NCBI RefSeq assembly: GCF_040954835.1
Contig: NC_090697.1
Span: forward strand, 8,382,501-8,446,500
DNA from: Lepisosteus oculatus
Lineage: Eukaryota > Chordata > Actinopteri > Semionotiformes > Lepisosteidae
Reading direction: 5' to 3'
Length of the DNA stretch: 64,000 nucleotides
A model generated the notes under the pieces. It saw only the letters and a program-made list of their open reading frames with translations. It was not told the origin of the DNA and ran no database searches. The translations under genes were made by a program, and so were the position numbers. This document shows, piece after piece, positions 1 through 12,149 of the stretch; within the stretch, counting starts at the first letter, position 1; every line of letters begins with the position of its first letter.

Positions 1-2940
1 AGTTTTATTGTGTCTCGTTGAAGTGGTTCATTTTATTGACTAAATGGCTGACAATGATGACAAAAGATCCCTATTTATACCTTGTACATTTATGTCACAT
101 ATAACCCACCTGCTGGTTCATATTCATTGAGTATTTAGGTACAATACATACTCTTTTAATACTCGATATATTTGGCCTTCTGTAGCTACGATATTAAGCA
201 CACGAATTCATGGTTCCCTTTTCACTATTATCGTATATCTGCTTAGTTAATGTCTGAAGCAGTAAATACGCCTCAATTGTCCAGCGCTCATATTTTAAAC
301 CGAAATCAAAAGTTAGTTACCTGCTCACTCCTCTGTAACAGGCAACAACATAAAACAACCTACTTCCATCGGGAAGAAATTGTGAAGAGCGATGAAAATA
401 CTTCGGCAAACGAGACAGCGCCCTCTGCTGCCGGGCATACCGACACGGTACATTGAAAATACTGTACGTTGCCAAGGAAACCCCTCGCTTATTGGTGCTC
501 CAGCAGATCCAGTAGATCTCTAACTATACCGATGCTAACACAAATATCCGTGTCATAAATTTAGAAGAGCTGTAAAAATGTATTCATCATCCAGAAGTGT
601 TGTTTTTGTCCATCAGGTTTGAGCCACAGTTGCTCCAGGGTGCTATGTTAAAACTTTCATAGGGTGCTATTTTGCAGTTGCCACTATGAGCCAGCTGTTT
701 TGGTTTGAATGAACTGACTGACGTGAAGGAATAATTCCATTGCCGAACAGCAGGAAGAAAGCTCTGCTTTTGCTAAACAGCTGGAATGTGGCTGCTGACC
801 TGATCATTTTTGAGGCCCGGTAAAAGATGCCTTCACTGTAATTGATCTGCTTTTTAAACCTCATCTGCACACAGTCCTTGGCATCACCAATAACTTAAAG
901 TACATTATTTTCAACAACACACATAACTTGATGTAGTCTTTCCTCAACATGTTAAGACATCACTCCCTAATTTCCGACTGAATAAGTCTTACGTGAAAAT
1001 CTTCAGATGAAGATGAACAGACAGCCAGAGAGCTGAAAGAAAATGTCAAATCTCAACTGAAACAGAAAACTGAACTCAGCTTGTCAGCAATGAAGAACTT
1101 TACTGGGTCCAGAACAAACAGACACAGAGGAAAGTGGTTCCCCCAGATACAATTTGAGTGGTCGGTACTTTTTAATTAGCACCTGATTATGTCCTGGAAA
1201 ACAATTGACTTTTAAATGTCTATACGCAAAAGGAAAACTGCATTCATAAAATAATTTTCCACAGGTGGGCCTGCTTTTGTAAACTGAGGCAGAAAAAGAG
1301 CCTAACTTTGATCTGTAAAAAACTACATTCAAATAAAGAAGATTGACATATTCTGTCTGATGAATTTAAAAAGAAAACTCTTCACTTCCCTTCAAAAATA
1401 CAGCTCCTGTCCCAAAATGTAGTCTTGAGTCCCTACTGTGGCCAGAAACTGATTTCAAACCATTTAGTCTTCACATGTTATATTATCATACTTAATAGAA
1501 TTCCTCAAAAATATCTCATCTGTGTTTGTATTTTTTGTTATCTTCTGCAAACGTTTTGATAGTGAATCTGAATCCTTTACCTTTTCTGAACCAAATGGAA
1601 ATCCTGGACTTTATTTGGGCTATCTGTCAGTTTTGAGTGAGGTTTGTGTGTGAACAGCCTCTTCAGTCATGAAGAGAGACTGTGGGGAATGAGCTGCTGT
1701 CCTCAGTCACCTGGCCAGCTGGAAGAAGACAGTTTTTGAAACCAGAGTGGAGGCCAGCAGGTGACTAGAAAACATCTGTTCTCTAGAGACAGAGGGCTGA
1801 TCTTGTGTTATATGATTGCATCAGAGGAATGGAAGTGTCTGACCAACCTGGTGTTTAATGGATACTGGACCTTTTGAGAATTCTGGACATGTGTTTTGAG
1901 AAGAGACTCAGACTCAGATTTCAAATTTTGACATTTGAAAATACTGTAGCTGTTTTGAGAAGAGTCTCCAAGAAAGACAGTGAAAGAGTTTCCGAGATAA
2001 ACTTAAGTTTTTAGTAAAAAAGTTCGATGTGAACATTGGTGTTTGGAATCTGGTAAGCAGCTAAACTGCCTGGTTATTGTTAGAGAGGGAAAGGAAAAGT
2101 CAGATGTTAAAGGAAAACCTTAGGCTTTTGCTTTATGTGTTTTTTGGTTTACATTCATTCCTTGCACTGTAAATAAAGAATACTGATTACTATCTCATGA
2201 CTGCACGTGTGTGGTTTACTCAGGACCTACCTATTAAAAGATAACTGCTATGGATTTGTATTTTACACCCTTTGCTGTGTTACTACAGTATGTACTCCAT
2301 TTTACCTTTTATTTTTTGCATTGCTATAAAAAAGCAGACGCCGAAAGAAATGAATCAATGACTGTCCACTTGTTTTTTTTTGACTGTGTGTTCTAATTAT
2401 GTTTCTTCTATGGCATAATTCTTATAGTTTTCTTACCAATATGCACAATTTTACATTTACTTACACGGAATTTAATTTGCTATGTACAGTAGAATGTTGA
2501 GAAAGGATCTTCAGTTAAAATATTGTTTTACCAAATATTTTTTATTTTGTATCAAAGAATATCTTTTCTTAAATAGCCTTTCTCAAGACGGCTTATATTT
2601 AACAATTTATTTCTTTGAGACACAGTGGTATATGGAGTACAAAACATGATTAAAAAATCAGTGTATGTGAAATAATAAGAGAACCTCCAGTTTACATAGC
2701 ACAATTAAGGGGGCAATTATAATCAGATGGTTAAACAATTGGGAAACAAGTCAACAAGGACTGCATTTGGGCAGTCAGGAATCTACTGTTCATAATGGTT
2801 AGAAACTTTGAGATTGGTATTTACCATACAGATTAGCAGAAACATATCGTGCCATGTTAAAAAGAGATTTCAGAGGACCTCAGAAAAGTTCATGCTCGTG
2901 AGCCTGGAGAAAATCATTTCAAAATATTTGATCATATCTA
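1..2940. other. Gene-free AT-rich sequence
   Basis: No protein gene or known repeat is recognised. The stretch at about 1620-2190 ends with AATAAAG near 2173 and has the look of an LTR or transcript 3' end, but nothing defines its borders. Confidence 0.5.
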
Positions 2941-2944
2941 TACA

Positions 2945-3205
2945 CTGGTGGCTCTGTGGCTCAGGATCTGCGCCTGTGACTGGAAGGTTGCCGGTTCGTA
3001 TCTCATGGCAGGCAGCGGAATCCTACTCCATTGGGTCCCTGAGCAAGGCCCTAAACCCCAAATGCTCAAGGGGCGCTGTACAATGGCTGACCCTGTGCTC
3101 TGACCCCAAGCTTCTCTCCCTGCCTGTGTGTCTCATGGAGAGCAAGTTGGGGTATGTGAAAAGACAAATTCCTAATACAAGAAATTGCAATAAAGTGATA
3201 TTGCC
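2945..3205 (+). repeat. tRNA-derived SINE, family A
   Basis: Pol III A-box-like (TGGCTCAGGAT) and B-box-like (GGTTCGTATC) segments near its 5' end, a shared body (GAATCCTACTCCATTGGG, GGCTGACCCTG, AAGCTTCTCTCCCTG) and an AATAAAGTGA tail. The same family recurs near 13.8, 38.1 and 45.2 kb. A 149-codon frame across it is not a gene. Confidence 0.85.
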
Positions 3206-3760
3206 AATAGAAAATATTCAAGACTACAGTGATCATATCCAGGACCAGTCATCCTAAAGAGGAACATGGGAAATCATCTACAGTATGAAGTCACAAAGAA
3301 GACCAGAGTAGCATCTAAGGATCTCCAGGCCTCTATGGTTGTGGCTAACGTCAGTGTACATGCCTCAGCCATCAAGAAAAGAATGAACGGGAATGGTTCA
3401 GATAGCCCAGAGGATAGAGGAGGGCCCAGAAGAAACAAAAAGAACAAAGACAAAGAAGCTAATCAGAAAAGCAGATGTACCTTAGAATGTCTGAAGAAGA
3501 CAATTTGCATTCTGGTCTGGCCAACTCAAAGAATGGACCTAAATCCCATTGAACTGTTATGGTGGAACCTGAAGCAAACTGTTCATGCGAAGGAATCCCT
3601 CAAATGTCACTAAATTCTTAAAAGCCATCGTGAAACACTGCTAAACAGTTACGTGAAATATCTAGTGGAAGTAATTGCTGCTCAAGGGGGTGCAACCAGT
3701 TACTAAATCTAAATTATTACACACTCCTTCACAAACTCATTTACGGCTGGATCATTCTTT
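3206..3760 (+). pseudogene. Tc1/mariner transposase remnant, internally deleted
   Basis: The reading frame at 3266-3613 joins an N-terminal part resembling the helix-turn-helix of Tc1 transposases (TRVASKDLQASMVVANVSVH) directly to the catalytic end with a DLNPIELLWWNLK segment. The central part with the first catalytic Asp is missing. Downstream, AAGGGGGTGCAACCAGTTAC matches the end of such genes. Not functional; clear terminal repeats were not found. Confidence 0.75.
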
Positions 3761-3912
3761 TAATTAAATCATCTAGATACTGTTATGTCTTTATTTAGAC
3801 TTTCATGAAGAACTAATTATGTTTTTTCTTGCTAAAATACACAAGGATCAACCAACATTAAGGGTTCCAAACTTTCTTGGTTCCGCTCCTGCCTGCCATT
3901 TTCCCTATCTCA

Positions 3913-4476
3913 TGTTAGGAAGTGTCTTTCAGGACCCTATGCAGACAGCACAATCCGGAAGGGGGTGAACAGACACGGGGAGGAGACGAGGAACTGGGCT
4001 GGTAGACGAACAGGGGGGCATGACAAGTGTGCACTGGTGCTCAGGGGGGCGTGGTCCAGGCGAACAGATCCGAAGGAGTCCAGGGGGAAAACCGGGGCGA
4101 AGTCTAAAAGTCCAAAAAACAGGATATCCAGAAAAGACAACACGACAAAAGTTAAAAACCGGAGTGGGATCCGGTGCAAGGACGGGGAATAAAAAATGGG
4201 TAACGGGACCAGGTGCTCCAGGCCCTGGACTCGGCTGGTTCGGGACGCCGATAGGAGGCCTATGCCCTCGAGCCGCGGGCGTAGGGTGACTCGGTGGTAG
4301 GTGGGCCTCCGGGCGTCCATGTTCCAATGCAGAACCCGGAAGAGAGTGAGCATCTGGCTTTTGAGGTGGGCTGGAACAGGGAGCAGGTGCAGAAAATCAA
4401 CTACAATGTGAAAGAGCCAGAGCACCCTTAAGGGGGAGGGACTACAGTCATGACATCTCTGTTTACTGACCTAACA
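3913..4476. repeat. GC-rich LTR-like block
   Basis: About 560 bases of markedly GC-rich sequence in AT-rich surroundings, bounded by inverted ends TGTTAGG and CCTAACA. An alternative pair TGTCTTTC...GTCATGACA lies at 3923-4455. No target-site duplication is visible. Overlapping open frames on both strands show no family signature, so I do not call a gene. It may be an old solo LTR. Confidence 0.35.
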
Positions 4477-5532
4477 GTACTGTTTTGGATGGTTATTCCT
4501 TCAGGCTTGTACCATGGGGATATATGAATTATTGGTTCCTCACACCTTGATGAATGCCAATCATTTCTACATGGTTATGGGTTGAATGGTATCAGAATGT
4601 TTAAATGTCTTATCATCCGTATCCCATTCTGCAAGTAAATGATGGGCACTCCTTAAGCGTTTGCACAACTGCCTGAATAGGCCCTGACTCACCTGTGAGC
4701 CCGTATTGGGAAATGGATGCATGGATCCAATTGCTGATAACTAATCTGATAAATTCAATCAGCATCCAAAAGGCCATGCAGAAATCAAGATGAACAATAA
4801 CAGAAACAGAAGTGAGCACAGAGACCAACTCTTTATGGCTTTATGAAAAGGACTGCTGACTTATTATGGTAGTGGAAATGCTGAGTTCCTATCTGTGATA
4901 TCAGCAAGGTTATAATATGTAACTTACTTGTGTAGTGATGTATTGTTTGGAATAAGGAAAAAGGTTTCCATTCGTTCTACAATTGTTAAGCGTCCATTTA
5001 GGGAGTATTTTAGCTCTGAGTAGGATTTTTATTTCATGAGACACTGGTTCCCTCTTTCCCTTTTAAGGTATGCACGCCTCAGTTACAGGGGAAATTGTGT
5101 TCTTCTGTTTCTGTCAGAGGCAGCACTCACAGATTTGTAAGTATCTGTATAGTCATGGAGGTTGTGTGTAAATTGTTGTAAATAAATATTTGTTCTTTTT
5201 ATGTTTTTATGTTGATGTCATGGGGTTATTATTTTGTTACCACACTGAAAGGAGTGTGGAACAAAAGAAAGGAGAGTTTAAAATGTGAAAAATCACAAGG
5301 TTCTGGAGCTCTGGGTAAACAGGTACCTTTACCACTAAGGATGTTATTTGCTGTCAGTGCTACAGTCTACATTATTTAAAGATTTTTATTATTTGTGTAA
5401 AATCTTAATTATTACAGAAAACTAGGTCATGACACGATATTTCCTCTCATTATTGTATTCAATTTCAATCGTTTGCTACTGTATTTCCAAGAACTTCATC
5501 AACTTCCCATGAAGTTTGTCCCACCATTTATA

Positions 5533-6090
5533 GCCAGCAGCTGTATCACCCTGCAACTCACCAATGGAAACCCACTGAAGCTCAGCAGGTGTGAGGCTGG
5601 TCAGTACCTGGATGGGAGACCTCCTGGGAAAAACTAAGGTTCCTGCTGGAAAAGGTATTAGAGGGTCCAGTAGGGGGCACTCACCCTGCAGTCGGTGTGG
5701 GTCCTAATGCCTCAGTATAGTGATGGGGACGCTGTCCTTTACATGAGACATACAACTGAAGTCCTGATTCTCTATGCTCATTAAAAATCCCAGGGTGTTT
5801 CTCAAAAAGTGTAAGGGTGTTACTCTGGTGTCCTGGCCTTTACCCATCATGGCCTCCTAATAATCCCTCATCCCTGAATTGGCTTTATCGTTCTTTTCAT
5901 CTCCCCATTGATAGCTGATGTGTGGTGAGAGTACTGGTGCACTATGGCTGCTGTCGCATCATCCAGGTGGGGCTGCACACTGGTGGTGGTGGAGGGGATC
6001 CCCATTACCTGTAAAGTGCTTTGAGTGGAGTGTCCAGAAAAGTGCTGTATACTTTTATATAGTGTAAGCAATTATTATTCGTAGTAATGT
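5533..6090 (+). repeat. 5S-rRNA-derived SINE (SINE3-like), near full length
   Basis: The first 120 bases are 5S rRNA-like: GAAGCTCAGCAGGTGTGAG (A-box region) and AGTACCTGGATGGGAGACC (C-box region) form the internal Pol III promoter. A long body follows and a 3' tail, GTAAAGTGCTTTGAGTGGAG, ending in ATT repeats. Other copies lie near 43.9, 46.6 and 53.4 kb. Confidence 0.88.
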
Positions 6091-6094
6091 AGAA

Positions 6095-8370
6095 CAGTCC
6101 AATTAAAAAGATTCCCACATTAAAAAAATGAATTACTCTCAACCGACTCAGAAATACAACGGTGAGAAACAAGAATCAAAATCGCTTTCACAGAATACAG
6201 GGCAAAGTAACCTTAGATTCTGCTTTTCTTTCTTACTTCACACAAAATATTACTTGCTTTTGTTCCCTTCCGGTTTCTTTCAGTCCTGTCAGTTTTGTTT
6301 TGAGCATTTCTTCAAAATAGCAAACACGGCTCACTTTCTTCCTCTTCCTCATCACGACGAGTAAACTACATGAGAATATAATTGGGGATGTTAAGGACTG
6401 TAAAATATTACACCTGCAAGTTCCAACTCCATTGATTATGAAACTTGGCACATTTTATCAGGGGAAAGTACTGTAAGAAAAGGGACACAGCATGCTAATA
6501 GCATTCTAAGTATTAAGGTCCTCTCTACCACGGTTTATATCACGATTTGGTTTGAAATAGTTCAAACTAATTTAATCCTTGTAATTTTCTCTAGCTATCA
6601 ATGTAATTGAATTTTACATCAATTCACAGATAATTTAATGTTACATTACATTTATACTTTGCTAAGCTGCTTGATGACAATAAACTTACTTCTTTGCAGC
6701 TAGTTTATTAATAAATCATTATACGAGATCAATGACACATCTTTCCGTGTTGTTAATATTTAAAGACACTCATCCACATGTTTGACAATAACCAAGCATA
6801 TTAGTCCAGAGCAGACATTCTACAGCTTCAGAACTGGAGAACCTCTGTACCCGAGAGGCCTGGCCGAAATACATGTACAGTAGATACTCAAATTGCATTT
6901 CCATGTGTTTTTTACACATTATGCATATTGGTAAAATATACATACGGTATTCATACACATGTCAGTTTTGTTATTTCATTACAAAAAGAGAGCTGAAGAA
7001 GGTACAATGCCATAATCCATTGAAAAATAACTATTCTGTTTTGCACTCCACGCTGGTTTGCTTGTCTTTTCAAAACCACGTCTCTCCCTGCTTGCAGGAC
7101 GATACGGTCATTGTACTCCGGAGTTTTATTTCCTGCGTATACTGTATGGATCACACCACAAGTTCACATCTGAAACGAAACTAAATCAATGGTTTGGATA
7201 ATTTAAGCCCTATTTGTTTTTTTCCGCATGAGCGCGGAGTGTTGGGGCTTTGGCACCGACAGGTGCGCCAGCTGCTCAAATAGAAACCATTTCATTTGCT
7301 TTTGCACGCACCTGGACTTTTTAAAAGTACATTTTCATTTTCATTCTTTTCTTCTTCCATTAGGCAGTCAGTTGCTATTTGGTGACTGTATTGTTAATGA
7401 CAATTACAGACCGCACCCTGCTCATTGCAATTTCACCGCTTTCACACCCCGTTTTCTTGCGCACAATGCTCCATCACAAACAAACCAGATTCATGGTTCT
7501 TATTAGCCCTGTCGCTCATATGTTGTAGCAGACACCAGTTGCATGACCGCCTCTTAAATTGCAGTGGAGAATAATGCGTTTTGATAAATGTTATTAACAC
7601 TCAAGGGGAACGAACGATGTGAAAACTTCCAAGCGGTCATTCGTGACTCATTCACGACGATATACAGAAAACTGAAACTCCTGTCAAGGGGCTTTCGTTG
7701 AGGTTTACTCGAAGGACCCCAGTTACCACAGTTTTAAACCACACAGACCTCTTTCTCTGGGTTAAGTCTGTAGGATTCACCGGGAACGCGAACTTTGTAG
7801 ATGGTTAATGTAGTTTGCGCTCCCCATGACCGGATTGCGCGGTACGAGACCTGCTCGACCTGTCAGAGAAGAGTGCGGATCCTGTATCCGCCTTATCTGT
7901 CACCTTGGTTTTCTTGCAAGACCGTCATCCTTGACCGCCAGGGACAGCCTGTGATTGGAGTCAGCGCATAGGGTGTGTGGAGGCGTCGCAAATAAATAAA
8001 ATGCAGAGATGTAGAATGCGGGAGTCTCACTTGTTGCAGAGCTAGGGTTAATGCGCGAAAGAGTTCAAATCTTAGAGGTAAAGCTTGAGACATCTTATGG
8101 ATTTTGACCTGCTTGTCCAACGGCTCTATATTTCTTCCCGGCACCTATTTAGAGTAAATATTCCTGCTGTTTTTTTTTTGCAATTCAGACACCAAAAAAG
8201 ACAGTGCTCCTTTAAAAAGTATGTCTCCCCCTCCCCTTGACGACCGAAAAAGGTGTGGTTTGGCGTTAGTGCCAGGCAGGTGTATTTGACAGGCAAAGAG
8301 GAGCATCAGATAACACCTGAGACCTGGGCTGTAGATACCGCATAGAGATAAAACCTCTCTCGTTACCAAA
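6095..8370. other. Intergenic region upstream of GJB7
   Basis: No gene seen. Sequence at 7200-7450 and 7700-8400 is richer in CpG and less repetitive than its surroundings, so it may hold GJB7 regulatory elements. This is only inference from composition and position. Confidence 0.4.
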
Positions 8371-8374
8371 ACTC

Positions 8375-8405
8375 GAAAACAAAATTGTTTCACTAGTGGC
8401 CACAG
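8375..8405 (+). other. Probable non-coding first exon of GJB7 (donor at 8406)
   Basis: Connexin genes usually have a 5'UTR exon followed by a single coding exon. A near-perfect donor, CCACAG|gtaagt, lies at 8405/8406, and a pyrimidine-rich acceptor, ccctctacag|T, at 9779/9780, 25 bases before the start codon. Together they define a 1,374-base intron. A GATAAAA stretch near 8346-8352 could act as a weak TATA element, which would put transcription start near 8375. The exon start is a guess; the donor and acceptor are seen directly. RNA reads spanning 8405 to 9780 would settle it. Confidence 0.45.
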
Positions 8406-9804
8406 GTAAGTCGAATTTTTCTTCAGGCTCTTATGACGATAATTTTGCATGTTTCTGCGCATTGAAATGTTTATGCGTTGCATTCACCTTTTGAGAGTGT
8501 ATCTTCACTTTCTCTGGAAATTAACTGCGTGTAATTTTCGTTTTTCACGGAACAGACCATTCGCGATAAGTGAAAAATAAGGGAATGTGAGAATCTTGCA
8601 GACGTCGCCTTCATATTAGACACATTATGTAATAATTACTGTTCAGTATAATCATTCTATCTTTTTAAAATGAGATGAACGAGAGTTACCAAAAGGATGG
8701 TGGCCAAATACTATTCTATGAATAATAACAACAACTCTATGGGCTTATATTTTTTCGAAGTGGAATGACCGAGTTTTAAACCCGTACCTAGTTGAAATAT
8801 GTAATAGAAAATAGCGAGTAAGTGATGTAAAACCACAGACACAACGAACGTGTCTCTCTCTAATACAACAGGGGTTGTGTAATATGCACTCTGCATGTAT
8901 ACCCAGAAATAGCAAAGTAACCTGGAATGTCCCCTAATTTAAATTAAGATAGTATTACTGTAATATCTCTCGATTTCTCTCAACGTATAAGTATGTTATA
9001 TTAAAACCTTTCATACAAATCTGGTTTATAAACAATTTACAGATAATGATGAGGCAAGTGGTACATTATATCCATGATGAATATAATTGAAATATTGGTA
9101 TATTTCATAGCTGTGAAATAAGTTATTTTGCAATTACAGTAGGTAGTAATGGACCACGCTGTTTAAAATCCTCATATCGGGTGTTGAGAAACATTTTTGC
9201 ATCTCATTACCTATTTGATAAAAACTAAGTCTTTATAGAAACATAACTGTAGTTAAGCAAGTTACTGAACTGTGGTAACATTTACTTGAAAGTACCTGAT
9301 TTCCCTATCATTTAAACAATGTGCACCCCATAAAAAACTAGTTTTCCAGTCTTTTATTTGAATACTGCAGTTAAACATACTCTGATAAGTTTAACGATGA
9401 TCGTAGAGCAGTCTTTCATTTAATGTTTCCAAGGAAGTTTTTAAAGAAATTGCAATATAATCTTCATAAAATGTAAATTGTAACTCATAAATGCGTGGGT
9501 TACCTAAAACTCATTGATTAAAATCTATCTTTGCTGAGAATCTCAACCATCACACGCACACACTGCAAAATTAAACTTAAAAGCAGATTTCTAAGCGCTA
9601 AATGGGCTTTTGCATTCGGTAATGCCCATCATAAAGTTTCTGAACTAATCTTAAAAACGGAAAACAATAGTATCTTTTTTTTGGACCAATCATTCAAAGC
9701 GGGCCCACAGCCCACCAGACAGATTGTACAAATGGCGACTGCAGAAGACCCAACACCCTTTGCTTTCCCCCCTCTACAGTGCAGGCTCCTCGGGGAAAGC
9801 GACC

Positions 9805-10536
9805 ATGAACTGGGGATTCCTGGAAAACGTGCTGAGTGGAGTGAACAAGTACTCCACGGCCATAGGCAGGATCTGGCTCTCCATCGTCTTTGTCTTCCGG
9901 ATACTGATTTACGTGGCGGCCGCGGAGCAGGTCTGGAAGGACGAGCAGAAGGATTTTGTGTGCAACGTCAACCAGCCCGGCTGCGAAAACGTGTGCTACG
10001 ATTACTTCTTCCCCATCTCCCAGGCCCGGCTGTGGGCCCTGCAGCTCATCATGGTCTCCACCCCGTCCCTCCTGGTGGCCCTGCACGTGGCCTACCGGGA
10101 ACACCGAGAAAGAAAGAGCAAGAAGAAGCTCTACGTGGACAAGGGAAAGATCGACGGTGGCCTGTGGTGCACCTACCTCATCAGCCTCATTTTTAAGACC
10201 GCCTTTGAGGTGGGGTCGCTGCTGGCCTTCTACTTCCTGTACAGTGGCTTCGACGTTCCCAAGCTCCTCCAGTGCGATCAGACCCCTTGCCCCAACACGG
10301 TGGACTGCTTCATCTCCAAAGCCACCGAGAAGAAGATCTTCCTCTACATCATGGGCTGCGCCTCGGTCCTGTGCATCGTCCTCAACGTGTGCGAGATGTT
10401 GTACATCATCTCCAAGCAGTGCTGGAAATGCTTTTCCAAGAGCTGTGTCCCGCTGGAGGAGAAGGTCCACTGCCAGTGCCAGCAGCACCCAGGAGCCAAC
10501 GGCTCTACAGCCTCGAGCCCAGACTCGAACAGCTGA
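9805..10536 (+). CDS. GJB7: Connexin, GJB7/Cx25-like gap junction protein, 243 aa
   Basis: Four-pass membrane protein; six subunits form a connexon and two docked connexons a gap-junction channel passing ions and small metabolites between cells. It opens [18 protein letters not shown], typical of beta connexins. Hydrophobic segments lie near residues 21-40, 77-97, 122-146 and 178-202. The first extracellular loop has Cys53, Cys60 and Cys64 (CX6CX3C) and the second Cys157, Cys162 and Cys168 (CX4CX5C), the disulfide set of the family. The short cytoplasmic loop and 40-residue tail fit a beta connexin. Phrases such as [11 protein letters not shown] and [11 protein letters not shown] match Cx25 as I remember it, and the neighbours ZNF292 and CGA support GJB7. 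The frame stays open 27 codons upstream, but the ATG at 9805 is chosen because MNW is the conserved connexin start. The coding region is one exon and GC-richer than its surroundings. Oddity: SKATEK replaces the usual SRPTEK motif in the second loop. Confidence 0.93.
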   Translation: MNWGFLENVLSGVNKYSTAIGRIWLSIVFVFRILIYVAAAEQVWKDEQKDFVCNVNQPGCENVCYDYFFPISQARLWALQLIMVSTPSLLVALHVAYREHRERKSKKKLYVDKGKIDGGLWCTYLISLIFKTAFEVGSLLAFYFLYSGFDVPKLLQCDQTPCPNTVDCFISKATEKKIFLYIMGCASVLCIVLNVCEMLYIISKQCWKCFSKSCVPLEEKVHCQCQQHPGANGSTASSPDSNS

Positions 10537-11002
10537 ACAACCCGCGGTTAAAAAAACGTCTTGACACACGAGGTGTTACCAGCGATTGTTTTGTGTGTGC
10601 ACAACTGACAGGCTAAAGCAGGAATTCAGAGGAAGGGCTGTGGCGTCTCCTTAGGCCAGACAACACGAAGCTGTCAAGAACCCATCATGAGGAACGGGAG
10701 GCACAGAGGACCTGCCTGCCCTCATCTATTCACTCGTGAAATTTCTGTCTTTACGTCCTGCTCAAATTCGAGCAAAACACTCTGCCCACTCTGCAACTTC
10801 CTTAATCAGCGCAATGTTGCAGTACACATAAAAAATGACTTTCGTGGCTTTTGAAAGCAGTTCCTCTGGAATATTGTGATCCTATTCTGCTGTTGTCATT
10901 AGAGGAGTTCAGCGGAGTGGAAACAAACTACAGCGAATCTGAACAGCAAACAGGAAGAGAATGGCCAACAGCTACAGTGGTGCCACTGCATAATTCAGCC
11001 TC

Positions 11003-11008
11003 AATAAA
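11003..11008 (+). terminator. Polyadenylation signal AATAAA of GJB7
   Basis: Canonical AATAAA about 467 bases after the GJB7 stop codon, on the coding strand. It is the first such hexamer downstream, so the 3'UTR would be roughly 0.5 kb. Cleavage site not determined. Confidence 0.55.
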
Positions 11009-11009
11009 A

Positions 11010-12009
11010 ACGAGATGATACATAAGATCGTACCGGGTGATACATTTTCTAATACGATTTATTAATGTTGGTTTTCGGTAAGGTTACGTGTCAAATCGAT
11101 CATTAGAAATGTTAACACATAATTTAAGTTATACCTGACAAATGATAAAACCTTGTTAATTGCAGAAAACCTTAAAAACCATTCATGATACAGATTTCTT
11201 ATGCTTTTAATTACATTAAAACCCTACTAGTAATATTCTTTATAAGAAATCAGCAGAATTATGTCCAATCTAAAATATGTCAAATGAATAGAGTGATTTC
11301 TAGATTTAAATTAGATTTCTAACATAGGCTGACAAGTTCAACTTGTTACACCCTCAAGATCCAGCATTCACATGACTTGATTTCTTGATGTTAAACTGGA
11401 TATATCCTTTCTGCTGGACGTTTCTTTATGTGAATGAGTGCCATTGTAAACATAAGCTGCAAGAGTGGGCTGGAGGCTAAAAGACCATCCTAATCACCAA
11501 GTAGGACTCTTCCCGTGCTCCAACCCTTTGTCCCTCACCCCTTTTGAGAAATCATCTTAAGAAACTAAACTGCATGGCTCTTCCCGAATCTGCCTTATTT
11601 AACTTTTGTATTTAATTGGATCTTCTTCACCCTTCAAAATGTTCCAGCTTTGAGACCAGCCTTGAATTCAGCCAGCTGTAAATCACCATGAGGATGATTA
11701 AGAAAGGGGTATGGCAGAGCCGATGGACTGGTGGCTGGGGTATCCTGCTTTGTGCCAGTCACTTGCCAGAACAGGCTCCGTCTCCCCCGGGACTCTGAAT
11801 TGGATAAAGCTGTTAGAAGATGGAATATGAAAGACCATTCATTCAGAAAACATGAAGATCTTTACCTGTAAAATTGAGCATGAGGCTGTATTTATCATAC
11901 AACTTATTAAACAGCTGCAAATAACAGCAAATTGAAGTCCAGTAATTTAGATTCAGCAATTAAAAAAAACAATGACAGGTATTAAGCATGTAACAAATAC
12001 TATCACTTA
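11010..12009. other. Intergenic, nothing recognised
   Basis: Sequence downstream of GJB7; no open frame with family signature and no clear repeat. Confidence 0.5.
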
Positions 12010-12148
12010 CAATAAGCTCACAATATTTAGACTGTGGAGCCTTCTTCAGGTGTGAAGAAGACCACACCCGAAGAAGGCTCCACAGCCAAAATATTGTGCT
12101 TATTTTTCTTCTCTTTTCAGCACGGAATAAACCTTTACTTGTTCCCAT
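12010..12148. repeat. Foldback element, copy a
   Basis: An inverted repeat of about 45-base arms carries the core GAAGAAGGCTCCACAG in both orientations, with a short spacer between. It is followed by TTTTCAGCACGGAATAAACC and TTTACTTGTTCC, shared with the copies near 26.5 and 39.8 kb. Confidence 0.75.
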
Positions 12149-12149
12149 C

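Noticed and set aside
2808-3257. 149-codon frame
   Set aside because: It lies across a tRNA-derived SINE and its flanks; the same peptide patterns recur in other SINE copies.
7228-7506. 92-codon Cys/His-rich frame
   Set aside because: Spacing does not fit a zinc-binding domain and it lies in a probable regulatory, non-coding stretch.
9694-10569. 291-codon antisense frame opposite GJB7
   Set aside because: It mirrors the GC-rich connexin exon, has no domain signature, no start context and no splice logic; a shadow ORF.
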